NCBI GenBank assembly: GCA_034509425.1
Contig: JAVTVJ010000558.1
Coordinates: 1-64,000, forward strand
Source of the DNA: Eopsaltria australis
Taxonomy: Eukaryota; Chordata; Aves; Passeriformes; Petroicidae
DNA length: 64,000 nucleotides
Reading direction: 5' to 3'
The translations under genes were made by a program, and so were the position numbers. The notes beneath the pieces are model-generated. The model searched no databases. It was not told the DNA's origin and saw only the letters and a list, made by a program, of their open reading frames with translations. This document shows positions 11,631-21,776 of this stretch, piece by piece; position 1 is the stretch's first letter; every line of letters starts with the position of its first letter.

Positions 11631-12898
11631 TCTCCCCCTTCTGTTTTTCCTAAAAAGGCTCGTTGGATGAAGGATAACAAAAGATTTTTAACACAAGCGA
11701 GAACACACAAGGTAATGACAATTGTTAGTAACACCCACAGAATTGAGCGGAGGATTCTGACCCCCCACCCTGAAAGTCCCCACTGGTCCATCAAGTGGTC
11801 AAGCCAATCTTTGCCTTCCATCTTCATCTGGTGAAGTTGGTCTTTCATTTGTTGGAGAGTTTTGTGGATGCTTTGGCTGTTGGAGGATAAGTTCAAGCAG
11901 CACATGCCTTCAAACTCTTCACAGCCATGCCCGTGGGCCAGTAAGAGGAAGTCAATAGCTGCTCGGTTCTGGAGCGTTGCTTGCCTGGTGGTTTCCTCAT
12001 CTTCTAAGAGCTGTGTCAGAGCACTCGAGGTCAGGTTGGCTTGCTTACCCAGCCAGCACTCCAGGTGAGAAAGCTCACCGAGGGCTTTCACTGCGGCTGC
12101 CCAGGGTATAAAAATAGAGGCAGCTACCCTTTTTGAAAATGACCACCCGACAACTTCGCTGTCACAGTTTGGGTCCAAATCTTGGATTTGCCTTTTGTGA
12201 CGTGCCAATTGGGATTTGTTCTGCCAATTCAGGATTTGCGTTTTGTCAGGTGCCAGCAGGGTAAGTTTTCCAAGAGTGCAAGGACCCCCTTTAAGACGAG
12301 AAGGTATTCCGGCCCATACTCGGTCTCCACAGATGAGGAATACCCCATTAGGGAGCACTCTGGGATCTTTGATGGAGTTGGACCATGTGATTTCAGTATC
12401 ATTGCACCATATGGAATCTGAGTAAGACTTTTTACCAATTGGTGAGACATCTTTGTATGGTCCTCTCTTTTGAGAGGGAGAATCTTGCCAATTATATACG
12501 GGGCTGAAGTGAGTGCAATAGTGTGGTTTGGCTGACCCCAACAAGTCTAACTCTTGGGGTTCGGAGCTCACATGAGGAAGGGTCCTCATCCATCTGCCCC
12601 AGCTATGGGCTGGGTGAGCTCCTCTGCCCATAGCTATGAACTCTCTGGAGTCCCCAGGGACTCCGACCAGGCACGTGGACATGGGGTTAGATGCACTATC
12701 TAAACTGAGGCACATGCTGTCCTGCTTTAATACCTTTGCTAGCGTCACCCACACGTTTTCCTTTGGCTGTTGAGTGAGCCATGGGGACACTCCTGAAAAG
12801 GCGAGGGCTAACAGCCACAGAGAGAGGTGAGTTGTCTCCATCTTCTGGGTTCTCTGGGGGTTCAGGGTTTCCTTCCTTAACGGAAAGGGAACACACAT
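11504..12898 (-). CDS. env: env, alpharetrovirus-like envelope (E2), uninterrupted
   Basis: Encodes 464 aa, or 445 aa from a second ATG at 12841. That second Met directly precedes a hydrophobic signal sequence ('SLWLLALAF', residues 26-34) and is the likelier start. SU carries 'ENVWVTLAK' (47-55) and 'PMSTCLVGVP'. The furin-type site is RHKR at 233-236. TM shows Cys 245 and Cys 281 flanking a hydrophobic fusion segment, an immunosuppressive-like helix from about 308, a CX6CC at 326-334 and a membrane anchor near 385-405. The last 41 residues are encoded in the 3' LTR. At roughly 200 residues the mature SU is short for an alpharetrovirus. The frame has no stop or shift although gag and pol of the same provirus are broken. 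Expression would need splicing onto the 5' leader. Confidence 0.9.
   Translation of the reverse strand: MCVPFPLRKETLNPQRTQKMETTHLSLWLLALAFSGVSPWLTQQPKENVWVTLAKVLKQDSMCLSLDSASNPMSTCLVGVPGDSREFIAMGRGAHPAHSWGRWMRTLPHVSSEPQELDLLGSAKPHYCTHFSPVYNWQDSPSQKRGPYKDVSPIGKKSYSDSIWCNDTEITWSNSIKDPRVLPNGVFLICGDRVWAGIPSRLKGGPCTLGKLTLLAPDKTQILNWQNKSQLARHKRQIQDLDPNCDSEVVGWSFSKRVAASIFIPWAAAVKALGELSHLECWLGKQANLTSSALTQLLEDEETTRQATLQNRAAIDFLLLAHGHGCEEFEGMCCLNLSSNSQSIHKTLQQMKDQLHQMKMEGKDWLDHLMDQWGLSGWGVRILRSILWVLLTIVITLCVLACVKNLLLSFIQRAFLGKTEGGDVAAVDVSLETPGGEDLEKEKDNWWRKFQGDRKPLESEVTMV
11631..11650 (-). promoter_or_regulatory. polypurine tract of E2
   Basis: In sense orientation a purine-rich run ending AGAAGGGGGAGA sits immediately before the 3' LTR TG. 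Confidence 0.85.
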
Positions 12899-13022
12899 TA
12901 GGGTACTGGGTAATATTAGAACTTAGCATTTCTCATTTTTTCTCCTCCCCCCACCGGGATAGGGTTAGGTTCGGGAAACACTAGGGAAACATCTGGGGGA
13001 AAACTCTGAAAAGACAGAGGGT

Positions 13023-15727
13023 TTAAAAACTGTTTCGTCGCTTCGGTGGATCTCTGTCTTCATCTTTGCGGCGTCTTCTCTTCCACGCCACTTTGTCTTG
13101 CTCTTGTTGTTTGTCTGCATCACTGTCTTCAGGGCTTGCTTCTCGATAGGGTTTGATGTTACGCACTGGTACCCACTTGGGTCCTGCTGAGGTAGAAACA
13201 CAAGCATACCCTCTACCCCAAACAATAAGTCGATAGGGCCCTTTCACTTGTCCGCTTTCAAGGTCCTTAACCAGCACTTGTGGTTGTTCTTTTAATTTGG
13301 CTTGAGTCGAATTAGAAAAATGCCGAAACACTGGGGGGACAGGTTCAGCGAATGAATTGTTTAAAAAGTTGATGGTAAAAAGAGCTTTACAAAGGCGCTC
13401 TATAGGTGATAAATTTTCTGTTCCTCTTTGCTGCTGGTTAAGGAGCTTTTTGATGTTCTGGTGGGTGCGTTCTACAATGGATTGACCTGTGGGAGAATGA
13501 GGTATGCCAGTAACATGTTTGATTCCCCATTGTTGAAGGAATTCTTTAAACTTGTGGGAAGTGTATGTGGTCCCATTGTCAGTTTTTATTTCTTGTGGTG
13601 TCCCCAGCATAGAGAAGGCCATCATGAGATGTTTAGTGATATCTTTTGCTTTCTTACTAGTGTGAGCAGAGGCAAAGACTGCTCCTGAGAAAGTGTCTAC
13701 AGATACATGCACAAATTTTGACCGTCCAAACTGGGCGACGTGAGTGACATCCATTTGCCAAATCTGGCAACTGTTGAGTCCCCGGGGGTTCACTCCTGGA
13801 TTTAGGGAGGGGATTTGGTATTTCTGGCAGTTTGAGCAGGTAGCTACTATTGCTCGAGCCTGCTCAAGGGAAAGGTGAAACATTCGCTTGAGAGCTGGAG
13901 CATTTTGATGAAAAAACTGGTGGCTGAGTTTGGCTTGTGCAAAGCTATCAGGAACATTGGACATTTGCACAGGCATGGCTAGGGCATCTGCCCTGCGGTT
14001 TCCCTCAGCAATGAATCCAGGGAGATCTGTGTGCAATCTCACATGCATGACATGGAAGGGGTGCTTTCGATGTGACAACAGATACACTAATCTTGAGAGC
14101 AACCCAAAGAGTTTTGGGTGGTCTACTTCTTTGAGGAGTGAGTGTTCTGCTCTAGCAGTAATTCCAGCCACATATGCTGAATCTGTGACCAAATTTAGAG
14201 GTTCCTGGAATTTCTCAAAAACTCTTACAACAGCTGCTAGTTCTGCAATTTGTGGGGATCCTTCTACTACCTGAACTTCAGATTCCCACTCCTGAGTCTC
14301 TGGGTCTTTCCAGGTCAGTACTAATTTATGAGAGGACCCTGAGCCATCTGTAAAGACTGTCAGGACATTTAAGGGTGTTTTACTTTGGAGGAATTTGGGT
14401 GCTAAATTAAATTTAGTATTAAAGAGATGGTGTTTTAATTTGTGACCTGTGATTTGGCCTGGATAACTGTCGAGGGCTAGCTGGAGGGGCTCGTTGGTCT
14501 GGAGTAAATCCTCTACATCTTTCATTCGCCAAGGAACATAAATCCATGAAAAATCACACCCTGCCAGGGTGCGGAGTCTTTTTCGGGCTCTTTTGATCAG
14601 CTGAGCAACCAGTTCTTGTGGTGTTGTAATACTTTTGGAAGGCTGCTGTGGAAGAAAAACCCACTCTATGATTAGAAGTGAGTCTTTCAACTTCTCGTCC
14701 CATTGAAATATCAGTCCATGTAGGTGTGGTACCTTTCCTAGTATGATAAACCTGAAAGGCAGTTCTGGAGCTGTCCGATGCGCTTGCTTGGAAGAGAGCG
14801 CTTGTTGCACCTTACCAATAGCGTCCTTGGCTTCCGGAGTGATGGAAATTGGCGAGTCCAGACCTTTGCCTCCTTTCAGAAGCTGGAACAAGGGGTCGAG
14901 GTCATCCGTCGTCAGACCCAGCAGAGGACGAACCCAGTTGATGGACCCACAGAGTTGGTGTAGGTCCCGTAGGGTCTTAGGGTCATCCTGGATGACGAGT
15001 TGCTGGGGTGTGATGGTTCTTTCGCGGATGCGAATGCCGAGGTGCGACCAGGGGCAGGTGTGTTGAATCTTTTCAGATTGAATTTGCCTGCACTTTTGAT
15101 GGCTTTTACAGTCTCTTTCAGGGTGGTGTCTAGATAGTCTTTTTGAGGGGCACATACTAATATATCATCCATGTAGTGAAGAATGATTGCTTTGGGGAAG
15201 GCTTTTCGAACAGGTGATAGGATTTTTGAGACATACCACTGGCAGAGAACGGGGGCGTTCACCATACCCATTGGTAGTTTTTGCCAGTTATACCGCTTCA
15301 TTGGGGCTTCCCGGTTGACTGAAGGGACTGAGAAAGCAAAGCGAGGAGCATCGCGAGGATTAAGAGGGATACTGAAAAAGCAGTCCTTGATGTCAATGAC
15401 TACCAAAGGCCACTCTCGGGGGAGCATAGAGGACGATGGTAGACCTGGCTGCAATGGACCCATTTCTTCTATCACTTTATTGATCTCTCGCAAATCGTGG
15501 AGAAGCCTCCACTTGTCTTTTCCGGGTTTTCGTATCACAAAGACAGGGGAGTTCCAAAGACTGTCTGTTGGAACAATGTTGCCTTTGGCAAGCTGTTTTT
15601 CTACCTGGGATTCAAGGGCACTTAATTTTTCCTTGGAGAGGGGCCACTGTTCCACCCTGATGGGTTTATCAGTTTTCCAAGTCAGGGCTGGGGTGGAGCG
15701 CCTCTCAGTGGCTCCAATTAAAAATTT
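13023..15727 (-). pseudogene. pol: pol: reverse transcriptase, RNase H, integrase (E2), one frameshift
   Basis: Polymerase polyprotein reached by -1 frameshifting from pro at 15721-15727. The RT N-terminal part is open from about 15720 (fingers '[13 protein letters not shown]', palm '[14 protein letters not shown]', 'HYMDDILV'). A short out-of-frame gap occurs near 15085-15095, just after the YMDD region. From there the other frame is open to a stop at 13023: connection, RNase H ('TVFTDGSGSS', 'IAELAAVV', 'VTDSAYVAG', 'ADALA'), integrase zinc region ('HQFFH', 'CSNC'), catalytic 'WQMDVTH', 'TDNGTTYTS', 'SIVERTH', and a C-terminal domain ending in the basic 'AWKRRRRK' tail. Apart from that single break, roughly 700 codons from RT connection to integrase are uninterrupted, suggesting fairly recent loss. 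Confidence 0.9.
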
Positions 15728-16497
15728 GTAGCAGGAGGAGGTATTTCTATCCGAGTTCCCCACTGTGAGAGGAGATCCGTGCCCCATCGGGTGAAGCCTG
15801 ATGGTACCACAAAGGGCTTGATGGAGGCTATGTGACCATCAGGTCCCTCTATGGAGATTGAATTCATGCTCCTCATGGAAGGAGAGGTTCCCCCAATAGC
15901 AGAAACTGTCTCCACAGAAGGTCTCAGAGCCCACTTCATTGGCCAATCTGCCTTGGAGATGATAGTAACATCTGCTCCTGTGTCTATCATCCCATCTAGA
16001 TAAGTTGTGGCTTTCCCATTGGTCAATTTACAGCTAAGAGTTGGCTTGTCTTCTCCAACAACCTCAGCCAAGTAAGTGCATGGGGTTCGATGCAGTCGAG
16101 GAAAGTCTCTAGGTAGCACTATGGCCTGTGCTACCCAAGTCCATTGTGGAAGAAACCAGGGGGTGTTTGTGCAAGTGACTGTGATCTTGAAATTCATTCC
16201 AGGGGACACGGTGTGGATTTCATGTAACACAAACAGTTCTGGTGGTCCTCTCAACGAGTTTCCCACCACTTGAATGTCAGTTCGAGAGCTGATGTTTCCT
16301 GAAACTGAAACTGTGATATGATGGAATGTGGGTTTTGTGAAATTGTTTGCAGTTGCAGTCACCACATTCAGACGCGGGGCCCAGGTGTTGGCAGGTCCTG
16401 GTGGTTTCGCTGGGGACATGATGGCAGGGATCGGTGTTGCAGCCTTTAGTTTTGTGTCAGCGCGTGGTGCTGCCCCACGCTCGTTGTCCAGTTTCCC
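15718..16497 (-). CDS. pro: pro: aspartic protease with degenerate dUTPase-like N-domain (E2)
   Basis: Made as a Gag-Pro fusion by -1 frameshift at 16491-16497; there is no need for its own ATG (one occurs at 16419). Open to TAA at 15718. The N-terminal half has the pattern '[11 protein letters not shown]' ... 'PWFLP' ... '[10 protein letters not shown]', which resembles the fold segments of retroviral dUTPase but lacks a recognisable catalytic Asp motif. The protease follows with the active-site '[11 protein letters not shown]' and flap or C-terminal '[10 protein letters not shown]'. It would cleave the polyproteins in the virion. Uninterrupted. Confidence 0.85.
   Translation of the reverse strand, partial: GKLDNERGAAPRADTKLKAATPIPAIMSPAKPPGPANTWAPRLNVVTATANNFTKPTFHHITVSVSGNISSRTDIQVVGNSLRGPPELFVLHEIHTVSPGMNFKITVTCTNTPWFLPQWTWVAQAIVLPRDFPRLHRTPCTYLAEVVGEDKPTLSCKLTNGKATTYLDGMIDTGADVTIISKADWPMKWALRPSVETVSAIGGTSPSMRSMNSISIEGPDGHIASIKPFVVPSGFTRWGTDLLSQWGTRIEIPPPATNF
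15721..15727 (-). promoter_or_regulatory. pro-pol -1 frameshift heptamer AAATTTT (E2)
   Basis: In the pro frame it reads A AAT TTT immediately before the TAA stop; pol continues in the -1 frame. It occupies the same place as GGATTTC in E3 and E4. Confidence 0.8.
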
Positions 16498-19088
16498 GGT
16501 TGCTGAGGCATTTCTGGACCTGTAAACGGCTTGGAAGGGTTGTTAATTTTTTTGGGTTTGGGACAGTTCTTTGCAAAATGGTGAGGAGACCCCCAATTGA
16601 AACATTTGCGGGTGTCTTTATTATTGTCTGCTGTCACAGCAGCACCCACGGTTTTCTTGGGTGTTCCCTTAAATGGAGGTTGTTGGGGGGAAAAGTCTGT
16701 TTGTTCAGGCATTATGTCAGCACAAAGCTCTAGCATTTGAGCAATTGTTGGCTTTGGATTTCATGGTAAGGTTTTGAGGACTCTTTTACATTCTATGTTT
16801 GCACTTTCTTTAGCTAGTGATCTTATTAACTCTTTTTGCAACTGTAGATTTTCTATTTGTTTCATTACTGCCCCTCTTAATCTTTCTACAAAGTCCACAA
16901 AGCTCTCGTCCAGCCTTTGCTTGATTGCAGAATAACCATCTGAAGGGGCAATAGAGGAAGGCAGGCACAATAAAGCTCTTTTTGCTGCATTTTTAATATC
17001 AACTAGAACTGCTGGTGGCAAGTTAGTGGCTTGGTCTCGAGGCTTGCTCATGTCTCCTTGGCCACAAAGGTGATCTAGGGTTAAAGTAGCTGTTTGGTCG
17101 TTTGCGTTGTAAATAGGTAAAAGTTCTTTTAATTGTTCCTGCCATGTTCTTTCCCAGAGCCAGAATTGAGTTTCATTTAAGATACCAGACATCAACGTTT
17201 TTATATCATATGGTACTAGGGTTTGAGTTTCAAAAGTCAGGGTTAAAATGCTTTTAAAATATGATGACTCCCACCCGAACTCTTTTGCAATTTTACATAT
17301 CTCTTTGAGATTTTGAAAGCCCATCGGTTGCCATACCGCGTTCTCTCCTTGAGGATTGTATTGAACTGGGGCTGCAAAAATCTCGGTATTTGTGATTTGC
17401 TGACTGGTTTCTTGGTGGCATGTGGAGTGACTTCCAGGAGGCAGTGAGGGCTTAAAAGCTCTGGTGACAGTGGCGTCTTGGTACAGTTTGTTTTGATTGG
17501 ATAAGGGGGGTGCTGTTTCTTTGGGCAGTTGTTTCATCTGAGGCTGGGCAGTTAAGGGGTTCTCGGCGTGGGCTGTGGCACTTAGGAATCTGGGCGCTCC
17601 TGGGTTTTGCGATTACATTTCCCCCCCCCTCCGGCGCTGGGCCGGTAGAGGATTGGGGCGTGCTCACGCCACAAGGCATAGCTGAGGCTGGGAGATGCGT
17701 GGCGGCCACTCCCCTGGCAGGGGTGGCGCTGGCTTGTGCAGCGGCTGCGAGCGGCGGGTGTCCCTGTGCACCCGCCCCCAGGGGCGGGACGGAGGCAGGC
17801 TCGACAGAGCTTATTACGGTCGCTGGGAAGATGGCAGAGGAGCATGTGTTGATCGCCGTGGGGGGTGCGGTTGCACTGGCCGCCAGGAAAAGCGGCAGCG
17901 GCAGCAGCGGCGGTGGCAGCGGCAGCGGCGGTTCTGGAGTGGCTGTGCCGTAGGGATGGCGGGGCGCGGGCGCCGCCGGCGGGGCCGAGGCAGGGGCCGC
18001 CCCAGTGTGCAGCAGGGACCCAAGCCAGGGCCAAACGGCCGTCGGGGGCGGCGCCTTGGCTGGAAAGGACGGCCCCTGCGATACTGGGATTGGAAGAGCG
18101 GTGGGGGGTGCTGCCGGCGGAGCTAGTTGGGGCGGCAGCGCCGCCCCCCCCCAGCGGCACCGCTCCAAGCCTGGGCCAGGCGACCGACAGGGGCTGCGCG
18201 GCCGCGGCGGGCTCCCGCGCCGGAGCCGGTACAGGGGCCTTGAATGGCATTAGCCAGGGCCACACGGGCGGTAGGGGCACGGCATGCAGTCCCATGGCTG
18301 CGAGCGGGAGCGGCCAGGGTGGGGCCGCCCCCGCTGCGGCTGCAGGGGGCGGTTTCCCAGTGGTGGGCGTTTGCAGCGCCGACACCATTATTGGAAGCTC
18401 CGCCTCTGTAGGAGGAGGAACGGTAACGAACTGCGAATGATCTGGCTCAGTGGGAGGGATGGGGGAGGAGCCGGGGGCGGGGTGGCCTGGCCACTCAGCC
18501 CCGCCTGCGCCATGCGGGCTGGGTCCGGCTTCAGCGGCCACATGGCCAGCGCCATCTTGCCTCATTGTTTCTTTGTGTCCATGGGGGTTTGAAATTGTGA
18601 GAGTTTTGGGACTTGGAGGGCAACCAAGGGGGGGCGGGGAGGACTCGGCAGTGGGTTGGTGAAGCTCGGGGGAGGACCGGGGGGTTTGGGGGGGGTTCTT
18701 GGAGATTATTGTCGCTGTTCTCGTCCTCACGCCACGGTTTTACAAGGGGATTGGAGGATGGTGGGGTGGGGGGGGGCGGGGCGGGGACGCACGCGTGTTC
18801 CGAACTTTTCTCCTTCTCTTCTAAAACTTCACAAATTAAAATGAGCAAGGGAAAATACAGTCGTAATGAATTATCTTCTGTTTTTGAAAGACGCGTGAGT
18901 CTTTCCCTGACCTGATCCCAGAAATCAAGGGATTTTATGGAAGAGGGAGAAACAGAGGGGTGATAAAGAAAAACCAACTTAATAAAGCGCTTCAAGAGCT
19001 TTTTACTGAAAGCTCTATTAGCAGATTTTAAGATGCTTTTAAGTTGGTGATAAACCTCACGTTCAGGACATGATAACTTCGTACCCAT
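16446..19088 (-). pseudogene. gag: gag: matrix, GC-rich linker, capsid, nucleocapsid (E2), broken
   Basis: Structural polyprotein. ATG at 19088 gives Met-Gly (myristoylation signal). The matrix-like segment runs to about 18750. The reading frame is then lost in a very GC- and Pro/Ala-rich linker (about 17580-18730, several open pieces in all frames). Capsid is open from about 17537 to an in-frame TGA at 16761-16763 and contains the major homology region 'IKQRLDESFVDFVERLR'. After that TGA the same frame continues into nucleocapsid. The sole zinc knuckle has lost its second Cys ('CFNWGSPHHFAKNC'). Stop near 16446. The linker frameshifts fall among long G/C homopolymers, so some may be sequencing artefacts. 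Confidence 0.85.
16491..16497 (-). promoter_or_regulatory. gag-pro -1 frameshift heptamer GGGAAAC (E2)
   Basis: Reads G GGA AAC in the gag frame, about 50 nt before the gag stop; the -1 frame is open into pro. The same heptamer sits at the same codons in E3 (34706) and E4 (59058). Confidence 0.8.
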
Positions 19089-19384
19089 CCTGAATAATTC
19101 TCCCTGCCTGGACAATCCTGAAGTAATACCCCAGCCCAAATACTACCCGAATGGACCCTTCACTGATCCCTTGCTGTTTCCTGGTTTCCTCAGTGACTGC
19201 AGTCCAAAGCAGAGCCTTCAGCTGGTCTGAGCCTTCTTCTTTTTAGTGTTGAAGGTTTTCAGACGCCCCGTCTGAAAGTGCTAATAGAACTCAGCACTTC
19301 TTCTGGGGAGCAGCAGCCCAACGGGTGAACTCCTGACCACAGGGTGGACAGGGACACTCTTCTAGGGCTTGAGTTCTTCTCAAG

Positions 19385-19402
19385 ACCAGATGTTGGGCGC
19401 CA
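19385..19402 (-). promoter_or_regulatory. primer binding site, tRNA-Lys-like (E2)
   Basis: In sense orientation TGGCGCCCAACATCTGGT starts two bases after the 5' LTR. The first eleven bases match the start expected for a tRNA-Lys(CUU)-type primer, as in betaretroviruses; the 3' part diverges. Confidence 0.7.
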
Positions 19403-19404
19403 CT

Positions 19405-20008
19405 TACAGCTCGCTGGTTTTTCTGTCCAGCCTGGTGTTGCTACGACAGATTCCAGCTGGCTATATTTCCAGGATTCCCCTGTCCCTAGGGCAGTCTGGC
19501 AGAGTCTCGTAGACACTTAGCCAGAGAAACTGCGGCCTGCGTTGTGGTGCAGGAACGGTCCAGTTTAGCTATCAGCTGAAGATGAATAACGAGAGGGCTC
19601 TTGGAGTGCCTTTAATTCTGAGTGGCTTTATTGCAGGGTCTTCACACAGAGGAGAGGCAGGGTCCAAGAGGGCGAGGGGCCCTCCGACACAGCCTTAAGA
19701 GTTACCACGTATCACCAATCACCATGGGGTTTGGGGGAGTATAGGGAAGGTTCAGGGTTACTTGGTCCTATGGGATGGGGAAGGAAAGGGGCCCAGGAGA
19801 TAACAAGGAATAGAACAAAGGCTCTTGGGGGGAGGGAGGAGATGATGGACACTAGCAGTAGCTACTCTAGTTTGTCCTGGGTTAAACCATGGTCACTTCA
19901 CTTTCCAGGGGTTTCCTATCTCCTTGGAACTTTCTCCACCAGTTATCTTTCTCCTTTTCTAAGTCTTCTCCCCCTGGGGTCTCAAAGGACACATCCACAG
20001 CAGCTACA
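19405..20008 (-). repeat. 5' LTR of E2 (class II family 'c')
   Basis: 604 bp, the same length as the 3' LTR, with nine substitutions counted by eye. In sense orientation it starts TGTAGCTGCT at 20008 and ends AGCTGTA at 19405. Flanked on the outside by GTAGAG (20009-20014). The gag leader between PBS and gag ATG is 19089-19384. Confidence 0.92.
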
Positions 20009-20143
20009 GTAGAGGGTGGCTTTACTCAGTCCAATAAAGTAAAAGAAAACATAAATGCAACTTTTATTTCAGCTTCTAGATTTTTTTGATATTCTAAAGC
20101 AAGACAAAATAGAACATATTAATTACTTTACAAATTAATATAT

Positions 20144-21771
20144 TGTCCTGGGTTAGGCCAGAGGGGTCAAAATCTAGGAAGTGATCTGGGCTGCAGGAAT
20201 GCAGGAAGAAATACAACTTCCTTCCTGCGAGAGAGAGAGCCAATAATCAGGTAGTTTTAAGAATTGATAGGTAGGTAAACCAATTAAAAAGTTGGTCCGC
20301 CTTCAAGGAAAAAACCATATATAAGCAGAGACTCTCTGACGCTCTTCCTCTTTGGACCTGCTGCTGCTGTGTAGAGAGGAGCAGCTCCTGCTTCTCTCAC
20401 TGGTAAGGCCCCCCCCTCCCCCGCCTTTCCAAAGGAGGGATGGGGGGGGGAAGGGAGGTTTTTACGGCAGCCGTGCCGCTGCAGCCGGGCAGGCATGGGG
20501 GAGGAAACGATTGGAATTTTCAGCAAATCCAGCTCAGCCGGTGTGTCAGCTACACAAGAGGGAGAGCCGGGCCAGGCAAGGACCGGGCCGGACTCCATCC
20601 AGCTCGGGCCAGGCCCTGCCCTGTCATCCCGGGCCCAGATGGCCCTACCAGGCCGAGCCAGCTCCGCAGAGCCGGGCAGAGACTCTTGAGAGCGTCTGGC
20701 ATCCAGCTCGGACCTGTTCAAACAGCCCGGCAAAGAGCACGTGATCCTCACACTGCCGGAGAGAGAGAGACAGAGATTAACTCTCTCCATGCCTGGACTA
20801 AACTCACAGACACCCATCCTTCCTCGCAGAGAGAGGAACGAGTGAAGACATCTACATAGTGCAGCGCAGAGACTTTACAGTCAGTGAAGAAAGCAGAACT
20901 GATACCTAGAGGGAGGTGCATGGGAAGTTGCTTCAAGAGTGAAGCTGAAAACTCTTTTGGAGAACCATGGTTGGGGACTGAGCTAATAAATTCTCTGTAA
21001 TATATGAAGATATAGTCCAAAGGGGGATGTGAGGTTCTTATTGCAGCCAATGAACTGAAATACCTAAGTACAGACAAGTAAGTGTTGAAAAAGTACAGCC
21101 TGATGAGAAACTAGAACCAAGAGAGAGGAGAGGCTGTGACCCAGAGCCCTGGTCCGGGGAGAATGCTAGAGAACCTGAGTTGTCAGGAGAACCTGTGCTG
21201 CTAAGCACAGAAGAAGGGATTTTCTTTGTTGCTGCAATTGAACTGGGCATCCTTAAAACAGGTACCCTGTGGACTGTTCATAACCCACCATAGTGGCTGT
21301 GGGAAGGCTACTGGTGTGGGAGAGATCCACCATTAAGCTGGACTTTGCTCCGGGCGGCGGTTAATGGTGAGGCAGAAGACCCATAAAAACTGTATTTTTC
21401 TTACAGAAGATCCATGGTGTAAGCAAAAGAAACTTCTCTCCCTAAATGAACTGGAACAAGAGCTGTTTCTGAGGTGGTAAACTGACTAGAGGTCAAAGTG
21501 TTGTCTTTTGTATGTTGTCAGGGAGAATGAAATGGAGAGGTGGGGAAGGAGGGGTGGTCTGGGGAGTTTGTTCTGGTTTTTTTTTCTTGAGTTTTTTTTT
21601 TCTTTTTTCCCTTTGTCTTAGATATATTAATAAAACTTCTTTGTACTTTATAAAGTTTGAGCCTGCTTTGCCTACTCCTAATCCTTATCTCACAACAAGC
21701 AATCAAGTAAATTTAGGTAAGTGTGCTGGCATTTAGCCACAAACCTGAATAAGCGAACTAAAACCACGACA
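20144..21771 (+). repeat. A: long solo LTR, 5-bp target-site family
   Basis: 1,628 bp from TGTCCTGGGTTAGG to CCACGACA, flanked by the 5-bp repeat TATAT (20139-20143 and 21772-21776). TATA box TATATAAG at 20318-20325; a splice-donor-like CTG|GTAAGG at 20403; further donor-like GTAAGT motifs near 21077 and 21717; poly(A) signal AATAAA at 21629-21634. Highly similar to B (29535-31163) and C (63407 on). A 5-bp duplication and no internal coding sequence suggest an ERVL/class III-type or other non-ERVK LTR. The family assignment is inference. The open frame starting at 20352 is inside the LTR and carries no known domain. Confidence 0.88.
20318..20325 (+). promoter_or_regulatory. TATA box of long LTR A
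   Basis: TATATAAG, conserved in B (29710-29717) and C (63571-63578), with a GTAAGG donor-like site about 80 nt downstream in each copy. Confidence 0.7.
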
Positions 21772-21776
21772 TATAT

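Larger units (their letters stand above)
11027..20008 (-). mobile_element. E2: full-length class II provirus, env and pro open, gag and pol broken
   Basis: An 8,982-bp provirus on the minus strand, flanked by a perfect 6-bp duplication GTAGAG (11021-11026 and 20009-20014). In transcription order: 5' LTR (20008-19405), Lys-like primer site, gag (frameshifted, one in-frame TGA), pro (open), pol (one frameshift in RT), env (open, 464 codons), polypurine tract, 3' LTR (11630-11027). I count 9 substitutions between the two 604-bp LTRs, about 1.5%. Both LTRs end in TA rather than CA. The gag-pro-pol plan is betaretroviral, while env is alpharetrovirus-like. Confidence 0.93.

Noticed and set aside
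17510..18440. Plus-strand frames of 140-190 codons opposite E2 gag
   Set aside because: Antisense shadows of a GC-rich linker in which stop codons are rare on every frame; composed of Gly/Arg/Ala runs.
20352..20859. Open frames of 130-177 codons on both strands in long LTR A (and equivalents in B and C)
   Set aside because: They lie within the LTR, differ in length between copies through indels, contain only biased low-complexity sequence and have no domain.
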